This document shows, piece after piece, positions 34,843-43,123 of a stretch of 64,000 nt of DNA. Origin of the DNA: Hydrogenophaga sp. (GTDB lineage Bacteria; Pseudomonadota; Gammaproteobacteria; Burkholderiales; Burkholderiaceae_C); the NCBI RefSeq assembly GCF_025699295.1, contig NZ_JAILWB010000012.1:62001-126000 (forward strand), in the 5' to 3' direction. The notes under the pieces are model-generated. The model saw only the letters and a program-made list of their open reading frames with translations. It had not been told where the DNA came from and did not search any database. A program made the translations under genes and the position numbers. Within the stretch, counting starts at the first letter, position 1, and each line of letters begins with the position of its first letter.

Positions 34843-35177
34843 TGGTGGACTTCGTAGAATACCAGACTCGTACCGCCGACACGGCCATCTATCCCGGCCA
34901 GGGGCAGATCATGGGGCTCGCATATGTGGGCCTTGGCCTAGGCGAGTCTGGTGAAGTACAGGGCAAGATCAAGAAGGTCTTGCGGGATGATGGTGGTGTT
35001 ATCTCTGACGAGAAGCGAGCCGCTATTGCCAAAGAGCTTGGCGACATGCTATGGTATGTCAGTCAGACGGCGACCGAACTAGGTCTCAGTCTTGAGCAAG
35101 TGGCGGCGGACAACCTAGCCAAGCTGGCTAGTCGTCAGGAACGTGGTGTCATTGGTGGTGACGGCGACGAACGATGA
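34842..35177 (+). CDS. MazG-like nucleotide pyrophosphohydrolase
   Basis: 111 residues from ATG 34842. LGLGESGEVQGKIKKVLRDDG and IAKELGDMLWYVSQTATELG give the E-x2-E ... E-x2-D metal sites of the all-alpha MazG/NTP-PPase fold, and the length fits the single-domain phage form. It would cleave (d)NTPs or ppGpp-like nucleotides to monophosphates. MazG in phages is thought to modify host stringent responses or the nucleotide pool. Confidence 0.88.
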   Translation: MVDFVEYQTRTADTAIYPGQGQIMGLAYVGLGLGESGEVQGKIKKVLRDDGGVISDEKRAAIAKELGDMLWYVSQTATELGLSLEQVAADNLAKLASRQERGVIGGDGDER

Positions 35178-35464
35178 GAAGACTGAATGGCAAACCCAAA
35201 GATAGACGTACGCATCAGTGCCCTCAGTGTGGCAAGTCGCGTATGACACGAGATCTAGACCACGAGGTCACGCTAGAAAAGCAAGAATACAAGGCTAAGG
35301 ATGGCAGCACCGTAGAATTGTTCATCGACATCTGTGAGTTCTGCAAGACACGTAACTACCGTAAGCATTTCGAGCCTACCAAGTCTGACGTGCGACGAGT
35401 TCTCAAGACAATGCAAGAAGACGCCGAGCTAGGCGAAGAAGAATCCTTGGAAGACTTGCTGTAA
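35174..35464 (+). CDS. small zinc-ribbon protein
   Basis: 96 residues. CPQCGK at residues 16-21 and C-EFC near residue 55 make a four-Cys zinc ribbon; the C-terminus is acidic (EDAELGEEESLEDLL). Function unknown. ATGA overlap before, TAATG after. Confidence 0.6.
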   Translation: MRRLNGKPKDRRTHQCPQCGKSRMTRDLDHEVTLEKQEYKAKDGSTVELFIDICEFCKTRNYRKHFEPTKSDVRRVLKTMQEDAELGEEESLEDLL

Positions 35465-36681
35465 TGGCAAACCATAACAACTACTGGTTTGGGACGTGCC
35501 CGACCCGATCTCGTGTCGCGTCGGGCCTTGTTCGCAATGCGGACGTGCTGATTATCGGCGGTGGAGTGGCGGGCATGAGTCTGCTATACAACCTCGTCAA
35601 TGCGGGCATCACTAACACCTATTTGGTCGAAGAGAATACCGTCGCCTCCCACGCATCCGGGCGTAGTAGCGGTCAGCTTATGCTTCGTGGTTCCAAGCTA
35701 TTCCACGAGCTAGGGGACGACGTAGGTGCTGAGTACCTAGCGTTCATTGGTGAGAACAACAGACGGTTCATCAAAGGTCTACGTGCCGCTGGTTTCGATA
35801 CGGACCTTCGTGACACTGGCGGTCTCCGTCTGGCGGCCACAGAGGACGAACTAGAAAAGCTAAACCTTGAGTCCAAGTTCATACTAGAACACCGTAAGCT
35901 CAATTGCCCCATCATGAGCAAGGCCGAAATTCAGGGGATTCTTCCCCAGACAGGTTTCGCTGGTGGAATGTTCGTGCCGACCGAGGCGACCTTCAACCCT
36001 TACAAGGTCGTCAATGGACTTAGAGAACTCGTGGAGAAGAAAGGTCCCCGCGTTCTAACCGACTGTCAAGTCACTGGCGTCAAGCAGGAAGACAAGAGCT
36101 TGGCTGTTTCAATTCGACATAAGGGAGTCATCAGGGCGAAGCGAGTAGTGTATTGTTTGAATGCGTACACTCCAGAGCTACTGCCCGAACTAGCGGAGGT
36201 CATGACACCATACCGGGGGCAGATGATTGCTACAGAGTACCTTGAAGATTCTGTTGCCCAACTGCTGCCTCAAATGAGCATGACCTGTAACGACTGTCAC
36301 GAATATTTCCGTTTGCACAATGGCCGCCTTCTTGTGGGCGGTATGCGGCACGCGGTTCGTGGACAGCAAATGGGACTCATCAATGATGGCGAGATCAGTC
36401 CGGGTGTTTTCGACAAGCTACGTAGCTTTGTTGCTGGAGCGTTACCTTTTGTTCAAAACGTAAAGTTCAGCCACACATGGTCAGGCATCATGTGTGCCAC
36501 GCCCGATAGTCTACCTTTGATTGGTAACGTCCCTGGCCGCGAGAACGAGTACATCCTCGGCGGCTTCAATGGATATGGCTTTGGTCATGCCCTACACGGC
36601 AGCATGATCATCAAAGACCTCATCAAGACGGGAACCTCGACTCATCCAGGCGTCCAACTGTTCGATCCTGGGAGATTCTAA
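35464..36681 (+). CDS. FAD-dependent oxidoreductase, DAO (glycine oxidase-like) family
   Basis: 405 residues. VLIIGGGVAGMSLLYNL (G32-G37) is the FAD ADP-binding loop, followed by the acidic E of LVEEN, ASGRSSGQLM (DAO-type R/S-G-x-x-G), AKRVVYCLNAYTP, and the closing GFNGYGFGHAL that contacts the flavin. The overall layout is that of D-amino-acid/glycine oxidases and the MnmC oxidase domain. Length is standard. The enzyme is rare in phages. Its substrate is not shown; candidates are an amino-linked metabolite or an amino-acid-modified base. Confidence 0.8.
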   Translation: MANHNNYWFGTCPTRSRVASGLVRNADVLIIGGGVAGMSLLYNLVNAGITNTYLVEENTVASHASGRSSGQLMLRGSKLFHELGDDVGAEYLAFIGENNRRFIKGLRAAGFDTDLRDTGGLRLAATEDELEKLNLESKFILEHRKLNCPIMSKAEIQGILPQTGFAGGMFVPTEATFNPYKVVNGLRELVEKKGPRVLTDCQVTGVKQEDKSLAVSIRHKGVIRAKRVVYCLNAYTPELLPELAEVMTPYRGQMIATEYLEDSVAQLLPQMSMTCNDCHEYFRLHNGRLLVGGMRHAVRGQQMGLINDGEISPGVFDKLRSFVAGALPFVQNVKFSHTWSGIMCATPDSLPLIGNVPGRENEYILGGFNGYGFGHALHGSMIIKDLIKTGTSTHPGVQLFDPGRF

Positions 36682-36682
36682 A

Positions 36683-38641
36683 TTGACATTCGATATCGCT
36701 AAGCTTTGTTTCCAGCTACCCGAGACATTCCTCAAGCCCTACAAAACCAAGCAGCCCGATTGGGGTCCCCTAGGATACTTTACGTACAAACGAACGTATG
36801 CCCGTCAGATTCCTGACGAGGGCAGAACCGAAGAGTATTGGGAGACGTGCCGCCGTGTCGTAGAGGGTACCTTCTCCATCCAGAAGAATCACTGTCTCCG
36901 CAATCACCTTCCTTGGAACGAGAGGAAGGCTCAGCGTACCGCAAAGCGTATGTTTGAGCTAATGTGGGACTTCAAATTCCTACCGCCCGGTCGTGGCATG
37001 TGGGCTATGGGTACCGAGTATGTCGCTGAACGCGGCGGGGCCTGCCTGAACAACTGTGCCTTCGTTACCACGAACGATCTGGGCCAAGATCCCGTCAAGC
37101 CCTTCCTATTCATTATGGATATGAGTATGGTTGGTGTGGGCGTCGGCTTCGACGCCGAGGGTGCTGGTATGGTAGAAGTAGTTGCCCCGCAAGGCAACGT
37201 GGAGGTAGTCATTGAGGACAGTCGCGAGGGCTGGGTAGATGCCTTGCGAGTTCTCATTGAGGCGTACACTCAGGGCGGTCCTCTGCCGTCCTTCGACGTA
37301 TCTCTCGTACGTAAGGCGGGTCTTCCCATCCGAGGCTTCGGTGGCACTTCGAGTGGCCCGGAGCCTCTTGTCGAAATGCTCGCAGACATCAGGGCGATCT
37401 TCGAAGAGAAGCTCGGTGATGTTCTGTCGTCGTCCGACATTGTGGACATCGGCAACCTGATCGGTCGCTGCGTCGTCGCTGGCAACGTGAGGCGTTCGGC
37501 TGAAATTGTATTCGGTGATCCGGATGACAATGAGTTTTCTCTTTTGAAGCAAGATAAGGAAAAGCTCAAGCACCACCGTTGGGCATCCAACAACAGCATC
37601 TTTGCTAGGGTCGGCATGGACTATGCTTGGCACGCAAAGCAGACTGCCGTGAATGGTGAGCCGGGGTATATGTGGTTGGATAATGCTCGTGCGTTCGGTC
37701 GCATGAAGGATCCGGCCAACTTCGATGACCGTCAGGCTGTAGGTGGCAACCCGTGTTTGGAGCAGACGCTTCATAACTATGAGCTATGCACATTGGTCGA
37801 GACGTTTCCGGCCCGCCACGAGAACCTAGACGAGTACCTAGAGACGTTGAAGATTGCGTACCTGTACGCGAAAACCGTAACGCTTGTGCCTACCCACTGG
37901 TCTGAGACCAATGCGGTCATGGCACGCAATCGTCGTATCGGCCTGAGCCAGAGTGGTATCATCAAAGCATTCGGCAAGCACGGTCGCCGCGACATGATGG
38001 AATGGTGTGACAAAGGCTATGAGTTCATTTCCGGACTTGACATTCAGTATTCGAATTGGCTCGGAGTTCCAAAGAGTATCAAAAAGACTTCGGTCAAACC
38101 TAGCGGAACTATCAGCCTCTTGCCCGGCGAGCCGCCGGGAATCCACTACCCGCATTCGGAATTCTATATCCGCCGCATTCGTGTGGGCGTCCATAGTCCC
38201 CTTGCTCTTGCCGCCGCAGCGGCAGGCTATCATGTCGAACCAGCGGTGGGCCAAGAGGAAAGCACTGTCGTCGTATCGTTCCCGGTGAAGGAAGAGTTCT
38301 TCCGACGTGGCAAAGACGATGTTTCCATTTGGGAGCAAGTCGCCAATGCTGTCGCTTACCAGAAGTTCTGGGCCGACAATCAGGTGTCCGTGACGGTCAC
38401 GTTCAAGCCCGAAGAACAAGACGACATCAAGCACGTCCTCGAATTGTACGAGGATTCATTGAAGGGAATCTCTTTCTTGCCCCTGGCCGAACACGGCTAT
38501 GAGCAGGCTCCCTACGAGGAGATCACTGAGGAACAGTACGACGAAATGGTTACGTGCGTCAACGCTCGTGCCCTGGTCGTTGAGGGTGTGCTGGACACGG
38601 TATCGCCTAAGTTCTGCGACGGAGATTCCTGCGAGATCTAG
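36683..38641 (+). CDS. nrdJ: B12-dependent ribonucleoside-triphosphate reductase (class II, monomeric RTPR type)
   Basis: 652 residues from TTG 36683, with GGGAGA ribosome site 8 bases before. Thiyl-radical cysteine C358 lies in N356-P-C358-L-E360, the active-site N-x-C-x-E. C121 (GGACLNN) and C369, 11 residues after the radical Cys, form the substrate-reducing pair, and the C-terminus ends with C645-x4-C650, the shuttle pair of the Lactobacillus-type RTPR. These four Cys sites and the length indicate the monomeric triphosphate reductase. It gives the phage dNTPs without oxygen or an iron cofactor, but needs host adenosylcobalamin. Confidence 0.93.
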   Translation: MTFDIAKLCFQLPETFLKPYKTKQPDWGPLGYFTYKRTYARQIPDEGRTEEYWETCRRVVEGTFSIQKNHCLRNHLPWNERKAQRTAKRMFELMWDFKFLPPGRGMWAMGTEYVAERGGACLNNCAFVTTNDLGQDPVKPFLFIMDMSMVGVGVGFDAEGAGMVEVVAPQGNVEVVIEDSREGWVDALRVLIEAYTQGGPLPSFDVSLVRKAGLPIRGFGGTSSGPEPLVEMLADIRAIFEEKLGDVLSSSDIVDIGNLIGRCVVAGNVRRSAEIVFGDPDDNEFSLLKQDKEKLKHHRWASNNSIFARVGMDYAWHAKQTAVNGEPGYMWLDNARAFGRMKDPANFDDRQAVGGNPCLEQTLHNYELCTLVETFPARHENLDEYLETLKIAYLYAKTVTLVPTHWSETNAVMARNRRIGLSQSGIIKAFGKHGRRDMMEWCDKGYEFISGLDIQYSNWLGVPKSIKKTSVKPSGTISLLPGEPPGIHYPHSEFYIRRIRVGVHSPLALAAAAAGYHVEPAVGQEESTVVVSFPVKEEFFRRGKDDVSIWEQVANAVAYQKFWADNQVSVTVTFKPEEQDDIKHVLELYEDSLKGISFLPLAEHGYEQAPYEEITEEQYDEMVTCVNARALVVEGVLDTVSPKFCDGDSCEI

Positions 38642-38670
38642 TTACCACTCGACGCCTTCTGGCGTATCAT
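38642..38670 (+). promoter_or_regulatory. promoter, predicted leaderless transcript of 38677 gene
   Basis: TTACCA at 38642-38647 directly after the nrdJ stop and TATCAT at 38665-38670 are 17 bases apart. The -10 is followed by six bases and the ATG at 38677, as at 33830 and 58870. The CGTATCATG core is also seen in the promoter at 766-793. Confidence 0.55.
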
Positions 38671-38676
38671 GACACT

Positions 38677-39000
38677 ATGAGTAAAATTGAACCGAAAGAG
38701 AAGTATATCATCATTCATCCTAAGGATGACGATGGTGTTGAAGTCAAGACAAGTCTCGTTCTTACCCTCGGTCGCCAGCTTGGCGAGGTCTTGGGGCCTG
38801 ACGATACGATTGAGGGACGCTTGATCAAAGCCCTTGGTACGCTTGACGGCATCGACAATCTGCAACCCAACATGGGACGCTACACGATTGGCATGACCAT
38901 CGCACGCACCTTTGACGCAGAGGAAGTCCTCACGGAACTCAAGCGTCGTCTCGAAGAAGATGTTTTGAGCGACATCATTCGTCCCAAGCTGGTTACCTGA
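38677..39000 (+). CDS. hypothetical protein upstream of thyX
   Basis: 107 residues. Start ATG 38677 lacks a ribosome site, but a -10 lies six bases upstream. N-terminal HPKDDDGVEVKTSLVLTLGRQLGEVLG and C-terminal ARTFDAEEVLTELKRRLEED show a small alpha/beta protein without a known motif. TGATG junction with the small gene after. Confidence 0.6.
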   Translation: MSKIEPKEKYIIIHPKDDDGVEVKTSLVLTLGRQLGEVLGPDDTIEGRLIKALGTLDGIDNLQPNMGRYTIGMTIARTFDAEEVLTELKRRLEEDVLSDIIRPKLVT

Positions 39001-39140
39001 TGCTTTACTACACACCCGCAGTTACTATCCCCGGCAAGGTGGCTCACCGCAAGCTGGAGTGGGCACGAAGTTGTGCTCAATCGATGGGCACCTACGTAAT
39101 GGACGAGAATTTTGACATCATCGAAGACTACCGTGGTTGA
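39000..39140 (+). CDS. 46-residue hypothetical ORF between 38677 gene and thyX
   Basis: ATG 39000 overlaps the preceding TGA (TGATG), and its stop at 39138-39140 overlaps the GTG start of thyX (GTGGTTGA). The protein begins MLYYTPAVTIPGKVAHRK and ends DIIEDYRG, and the reading frame is filled without gap. The overlaps on both sides are the reason for calling it. Function unknown. Confidence 0.5.
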   Translation: MLYYTPAVTIPGKVAHRKLEWARSCAQSMGTYVMDENFDIIEDYRG

Positions 39141-39837
39141 ACCCGGTTTCACCGTGCCCATGCTGGGGCACGGGTACGTACGCTACATCGACCATTTCGG
39201 TAGCGACCAGCGTATTGTAGAGACCGCACGTATCTCATACAAGTCGCCCTCGAAAGGTGAAGATCAGGACAAGAGGCTGCTGCACTACCTCTACCGCAAT
39301 CGTCATACTTCTCCTTTTGAAGCGTGCAATATTACGTTCAACATCAAAATGCCCATCTTCTGTATGCGGCAGTTTGTGAGGCATCGCACGTTCCGACTAA
39401 ACGAATGGAGCGGTCGTTACTCTGAGCTTGCAGAGGAGTTCTACACTCCTACGGAGTGGCGTCTACAGGACGACAAGAATAAGCAGGGTAGCATTCTTCC
39501 CACCGCGAGGTCTCTGACGTGGAACGAAGAAAATACGGCCATCGCAGCGGAGTCTTTCCGGCAGTCGTACGCGGCCTATCAAGAGCTTTTGGAGCGTGGC
39601 GTGGCCAAAGAAATGGCCCGCATCGTCCTGCCGGTGTCTCTCTTCACTGAGATCTACGTAAATGTAGACGTTCACAACCTCATGCACTTCCTCAATCTAC
39701 GCCAAGACGGACACGCACAGTCCGAGATCCGCGAGATCGCTGACGGCATGGCTGAGATTGCAGAGCAGCTATTCCCTTGGACGTTTGAAGCTCGCAGTCG
39801 CTACAAGGTCCACATTGAGGATACCTGGGAAGACTAG
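39133..39837 (+). CDS. thyX: flavin-dependent thymidylate synthase ThyX
   Basis: 234 residues. GTG 39133 is preferred over the TTG at 39112 because it gives the usual stop/start overlap. RQFVRHRTFRLNEWSGRYSEL holds the RHR-x7-S signature (RHR then seven residues then S), and HTSPFEACNITFNIKMPIF and EMARIVLPVSLFTEIYVNVDVHNLMHFLNLR complete the fold. It makes dTMP from dUMP using FADH2 and methylene-tetrahydrofolate, feeding dNTP supply together with nrdJ. Confidence 0.95.
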   Translation: MVEPGFTVPMLGHGYVRYIDHFGSDQRIVETARISYKSPSKGEDQDKRLLHYLYRNRHTSPFEACNITFNIKMPIFCMRQFVRHRTFRLNEWSGRYSELAEEFYTPTEWRLQDDKNKQGSILPTARSLTWNEENTAIAAESFRQSYAAYQELLERGVAKEMARIVLPVSLFTEIYVNVDVHNLMHFLNLRQDGHAQSEIREIADGMAEIAEQLFPWTFEARSRYKVHIEDTWED

Positions 39838-39863
39838 CTCGTAAAACATAACCACCTTTTCTT

Positions 39864-39895
39864 CTAGGAGGCCGCTCGTGAGAGCGGCCTCCTAG
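39864..39895 (+). terminator. perfect 14-bp stem terminator before the virion module
   Basis: A 14-base inverted repeat (39864-39877 with 39882-39895), loop GTGA, is the strongest hairpin of the window. It is followed by TGTATTATTGG, which is A/T-rich but lacks a long T-run. The 112-base gap between thyX and the next gene holds only this and a probable promoter or leader. Termination here would separate early/middle genes from virion genes. Confidence 0.8.
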
Positions 39896-39949
39896 TGTAT
39901 TATTGGTATGGTCACGTTCTGTTTGTAGTCTCTGAAAGAGGTAAAAGTT

Positions 39950-40393
39950 ATGACCCAGCAAGTTGCAGCCGTTATTGGCTCTGGTACGCTCGTACAGACA
40001 CGAGCAATTCTCCCGGCTTCCCAGCGTGGTAATGAACCCCTGGGCGAAGGCGTCCGCACCGGCATTCAGGTGATGGTCGGTAACCCCGAAGACGCCATTG
40101 CGGTTGATGCCTGGGCGGCATCCGGCGTCGTGGTTGGTGTCACGCCAGTCCAGATTTTCGGGCCGAACATCAACACGCTTCCCCGCACCCGACTAGTGGT
40201 TCTCCAGAACCTTGGCGGCCAAGACCTAATCATTGCCCCGACTGAGGCTGGTGCGACTGTTGCCGATGGCTTCACGCTACCCAACCCTGCGGCGGGTGTC
40301 GAGTCACGCATCGAGCTTCCGCTGTTGCACAACAACGAAATTTGGGCTAGATCTGCGTCTGCTACCACGACCGTCAAACTTGTGATTCTGTAA
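39950..40393 (+). CDS. virion structural protein (beta-sandwich, related to next gene)
   Basis: 147 residues, with AGAGGT ribosome site 7 bases before ATG. Hydrophobic strands with Gly/Pro turns, GSGTLVQT near the N-terminus and LVVLQNLGGQDLIIAP ... GFTLPNPAAGVESRIEL resemble phage head/tail decoration proteins. It shares the pattern NL.G..DL/DVF..... .T..G..L with the next gene, so the two are probably diverged paralogues. Confidence 0.65.
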   Translation: MTQQVAAVIGSGTLVQTRAILPASQRGNEPLGEGVRTGIQVMVGNPEDAIAVDAWAASGVVVGVTPVQIFGPNINTLPRTRLVVLQNLGGQDLIIAPTEAGATVADGFTLPNPAAGVESRIELPLLHNNEIWARSASATTTVKLVIL

Positions 40394-40424
40394 GGGAACT
40401 CTCTCCCTATAAGGAGGTTCCCTT
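40392..40424 (+). promoter_or_regulatory. hairpin enclosing ribosome site of the 40425 gene
   Basis: AAGGGAAC (40392-40399) pairs with GTTCCCTT (40417-40424), and AAGGAG (40411-40416) sits in the loop next to the stem. Formation of the hairpin could affect initiation at ATG 40425 or stabilise the mRNA end of the preceding gene. Confidence 0.5.
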
Positions 40425-40862
40425 ATGAATAAGCAATACTTTGCTACGGTTGGCTCGGGAACTGTGCCCCATGTGGCACATGGTCCTGCCCACAACCTGA
40501 CGCCCGAATCATATCCGGGTGCTCACAGCAAGAATGAGCTACGTACCCGCGTAGGCGACGGTGCAATCATCCTCAACCCTGAGGATTTCAGTGTCAACAT
40601 TGGTCTGACGACGCAGGCGATCACTGTGTCCACATCGGCCCTTCCGCTGCCTGCCAACCCGCTAGAGTATCGCAGGGCACTTGTCGTACATAATGCGGGA
40701 AATGTTGATGTCTTTTTAGGCGACTCCAGTGTGACCGTATCTACCGGACTACCACTGGCCGCAGGCGAGAAGATTGCTTTCGACATTCAGGGCAATCCAA
40801 ACGTTGAAGTCTATGCTGTCTGTGCTACGTCTGCTGACGTGAGAATCATGGAGCTTGCATAA
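40425..40862 (+). CDS. virion structural protein (beta-sandwich)
   Basis: 145 residues. After a His/Pro-rich first 30 residues, the segment SALPLPANPLEYRRALVVHNAGNVDVFLGDSSVTVSTGLPLAAGEKIAFDIQ has the alternating strand pattern common to phage virion proteins. Strong ribosome site AAGGAGG. Similar in layout to the preceding gene. Stop overlaps the next ATG (TAATG). Confidence 0.65.
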   Translation: MNKQYFATVGSGTVPHVAHGPAHNLTPESYPGAHSKNELRTRVGDGAIILNPEDFSVNIGLTTQAITVSTSALPLPANPLEYRRALVVHNAGNVDVFLGDSSVTVSTGLPLAAGEKIAFDIQGNPNVEVYAVCATSADVRIMELA

Positions 40863-41557
40863 TGGTTGGTGTAGGCAACATTGTATCCGTTGGTGGCTTC
40901 GGCACCGGAGGCGGCGGGGGTGGTTCATCTGGTATTCAAAACCTGAATGGACAAACTGGCCCTGTCGTTACGCTCGTTGGTACGAGTGGCATTGTTGTCG
41001 CCCCCGTCGCACCCAACATCATCAACATCGGTTTCACTGGATCGATTACTCAATCTGGTGTATTGGGTGTCAATGGAATTGACGTTGAGCAAGTGGGCGG
41101 GAATTTCATCGTTGATGGAGCCGCCCTCTCTGGATTGATTGTTCCCTCCGGTGGCATTGGCTCAATCAACGGACAGATTGGCCCAGCCATTGACGTGAAG
41201 GGCGTAAATGGCGTAGAGGTTACTGTTTCTGCTGAGAATTGTCTCCTGGTGGATGGGGCTGGTGCCAGTGGCGTGAGTGGTGGCGGTGGATCTGCTAGTG
41301 GATTGTGCTATGCCGCAGACTTTCCTGCGGTTACGAGTACAACTATCACGCACAACCTGGGCACGACGAACGTGGTGGTTGATGTTTTTGATGCATCGGA
41401 CAATAAGATGATTGCTGACGGGGTTAGCATCGTAGACCTCAATAGCATCTCTTTGCGGTTCAACAGCCCTCAGAGGGGTAAGGTGGTTATTGTAGCGTGC
41501 GGCGGTAATGACACCAACCTAGAAGAATGTAAGCGATACGCACTACTGGTGAGCTAA
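40862..41557 (+). CDS. tail-fibre-type protein, Gly-rich N-terminus
   Basis: 231 residues. A Gly run and IQNLNGQTGPVV are typical of phage fibre linkers; GSINGQIGPAIDVKGVNGVEV repeats the pattern. The last 80 residues (SGLCYAADFPAVTSTTITHNLGT ... ADGVSIVDLNSISLRFN ... VVIVACG) form a domain that recurs at the C-terminus of the gene at 44543, in the fixed order (C)Y-x2-DF ... ITHNL ... N-x-V-x-V ... DG-x3-V-x-NL/DLN ... GxxVVIxAC. Confidence 0.75.
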   Translation: MVGVGNIVSVGGFGTGGGGGGSSGIQNLNGQTGPVVTLVGTSGIVVAPVAPNIINIGFTGSITQSGVLGVNGIDVEQVGGNFIVDGAALSGLIVPSGGIGSINGQIGPAIDVKGVNGVEVTVSAENCLLVDGAGASGVSGGGGSASGLCYAADFPAVTSTTITHNLGTTNVVVDVFDASDNKMIADGVSIVDLNSISLRFNSPQRGKVVIVACGGNDTNLEECKRYALLVS

Positions 41558-41892
41558 TGGCACTACAAGAAAAACAACTAGGACAATTGAGACCGGCGGA
41601 CACAACGGCTGCGTCCTTGTATTCGCCGGGGGCGGGCATCACGGCCATTGTCAAGTCGGTTTGGATTTGCAATACTACGGCCTCTTCAGTGACATTTCGA
41701 ATCTTTGCGGACGACGACGGCACTACATATGACGAGTCAACTGCACTTTTCTGGGATGTAACTATTGAAGGCAATACAACTGTCGAACTAGATACCTTTA
41801 TGGCTCTCGATGGTTCGGCAGGCAATCTTGCTGTCCGTACGAGCGTGGCGAGTGCCCTAACATTCACGGCTTTTGGAGCGGAGGTAAGCTAA
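41557..41892 (+). CDS. virion protein, beta-sandwich
   Basis: 111 residues. Starts with LQEKQLGQLRPADTTAASLYSPGAGITAIVKSVWICNTT, alternating strands without charged helices. TAATG junctions on both sides. Resembles common phage tail-associated proteins in composition; no named family. Confidence 0.6.
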   Translation: MALQEKQLGQLRPADTTAASLYSPGAGITAIVKSVWICNTTASSVTFRIFADDDGTTYDESTALFWDVTIEGNTTVELDTFMALDGSAGNLAVRTSVASALTFTAFGAEVS

Positions 41893-43097
41893 TGTCTATC
41901 AACAAATATCCGTTGAATGGAGAGACACCCCTGGCTTCTCCCTTTAGGGAGCAGTTGGTCGCTTCTACTGAAAGCAAGCTAAACATCAAGCCTACTTGGG
42001 GCATCTCCACACTAAGAGATAGTGTTCTGGCGTCGGGTACTGGTGCTGGTGCAGTAGAAGAAAATGGACTACTAAAGCTATCCACGGGGGTAGATGTTGG
42101 TGGCGTCGTTGTTATGCAAACAAGGCAAAGAGGACAATATCAGGCTGGCACACAAGGACAGGCTGGCGTTGCTTTGCGATTGAATAGTTTGCCAAGTGGC
42201 ACCCAGGACGTGCGTTGGGGCTACATGGACAATCATAATGGTGTTGGTTTTGGGATGGATGCAGCGGGTCTGTATACGTTTGTTCGTAAGAAGGCCGATA
42301 CGCAAAAGACATATCAGCCGGATTGGAACATTACGCCGACCGTGCCGATTGCAGCCACATCAGGAAACATCTATCACATTGACTTTACGTGGTATGGATA
42401 TGGAGACATCGTATACAGGGCACTAACCGCGTCGGGCGAAAACGTCAGACACCAACTGGTAGACCTACATAGGTTCTTGCCAGAAGACTCTGCCAGTGTT
42501 GAAGACCCGAACCTGCCGATTTGTATTGAGGCATACAATGGCGACGGAGCAGCCAGCGGCAATATCGACCTATTTTGCGGAGGGCGACAGTTTTCAGTTA
42601 TCACTGGTGACAGTGTTCCACAAACAAGACCCTTTAGTCAATCCATTATTGAACACGTTATCTCTTCTGGTACTAATGAATGGGAACCGCTCATGACGAT
42701 CACGCCCAAAGTGACGTTTGGGCCATCTGATAGATTGAATTCTGTGCTTGTGAATATCACGGCATTTGAGCTAAGAACTAATCAAGACGTGCAGGCTCGC
42801 TTGACATACAGTAGCGATCCAAGTTACGGAGGTGGCTTTGCTACTCCAGAGGGGATCACTGTAAACGAAACTGCAATGGAAATCAAGTCTACTGCAAACG
42901 TGCTGTATGGTGCTCCCTCGGGACTACTGATTGGAGAGGTACTAGTCGAAGGTGCGGGCAACAAGGCGGAATCGACCATCCAGCGAGAAGGTAGAATTCC
43001 TCTTGAACCCGGGCTCGAAGCAACCCTTTGGGTTAGAAAACACGCCGCGACATCAACTACAGTGTCAGCGGTTGTGCGATGGGAAGAACAATGGTAG
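41892..43097 (+). CDS. virion/tail-associated protein
   Basis: 401 residues, Gly/Thr/Ser-rich beta protein. An N-terminal ETPLASPFREQLVAS and an RLNSLPSGTQDVRWGYMDNHNGVGFGMDAAGLYTFVRKKADTQ segment (jelly-roll appearance) are followed by a C-terminal half of regular strands. No catalytic motif recognised. Probably a receptor-binding or baseplate accessory. It ends in a TAG that also begins the TAGTGTATT motif. Confidence 0.65.
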   Translation: MSINKYPLNGETPLASPFREQLVASTESKLNIKPTWGISTLRDSVLASGTGAGAVEENGLLKLSTGVDVGGVVVMQTRQRGQYQAGTQGQAGVALRLNSLPSGTQDVRWGYMDNHNGVGFGMDAAGLYTFVRKKADTQKTYQPDWNITPTVPIAATSGNIYHIDFTWYGYGDIVYRALTASGENVRHQLVDLHRFLPEDSASVEDPNLPICIEAYNGDGAASGNIDLFCGGRQFSVITGDSVPQTRPFSQSIIEHVISSGTNEWEPLMTITPKVTFGPSDRLNSVLVNITAFELRTNQDVQARLTYSSDPSYGGGFATPEGITVNETAMEIKSTANVLYGAPSGLLIGEVLVEGAGNKAESTIQREGRIPLEPGLEATLWVRKHAATSTTVSAVVRWEEQW

Positions 43098-43123
43098 TGT
43101 ATTCTCTTATGGAGGAGTGACCT

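Noticed and set aside
37106..38434. Two long minus-strand ORFs (222 and 198 residues) inside nrdJ
   Set aside because: They are antisense shadows of a gene with all RNR active-site residues.
35464..39837. Full thymine hypermodification pathway
   Set aside because: Only the FAD enzyme and ThyX are seen; no dUMP hydroxymethylase, base kinase or amino-acid transferase, so it is kept only as a hypothesis.
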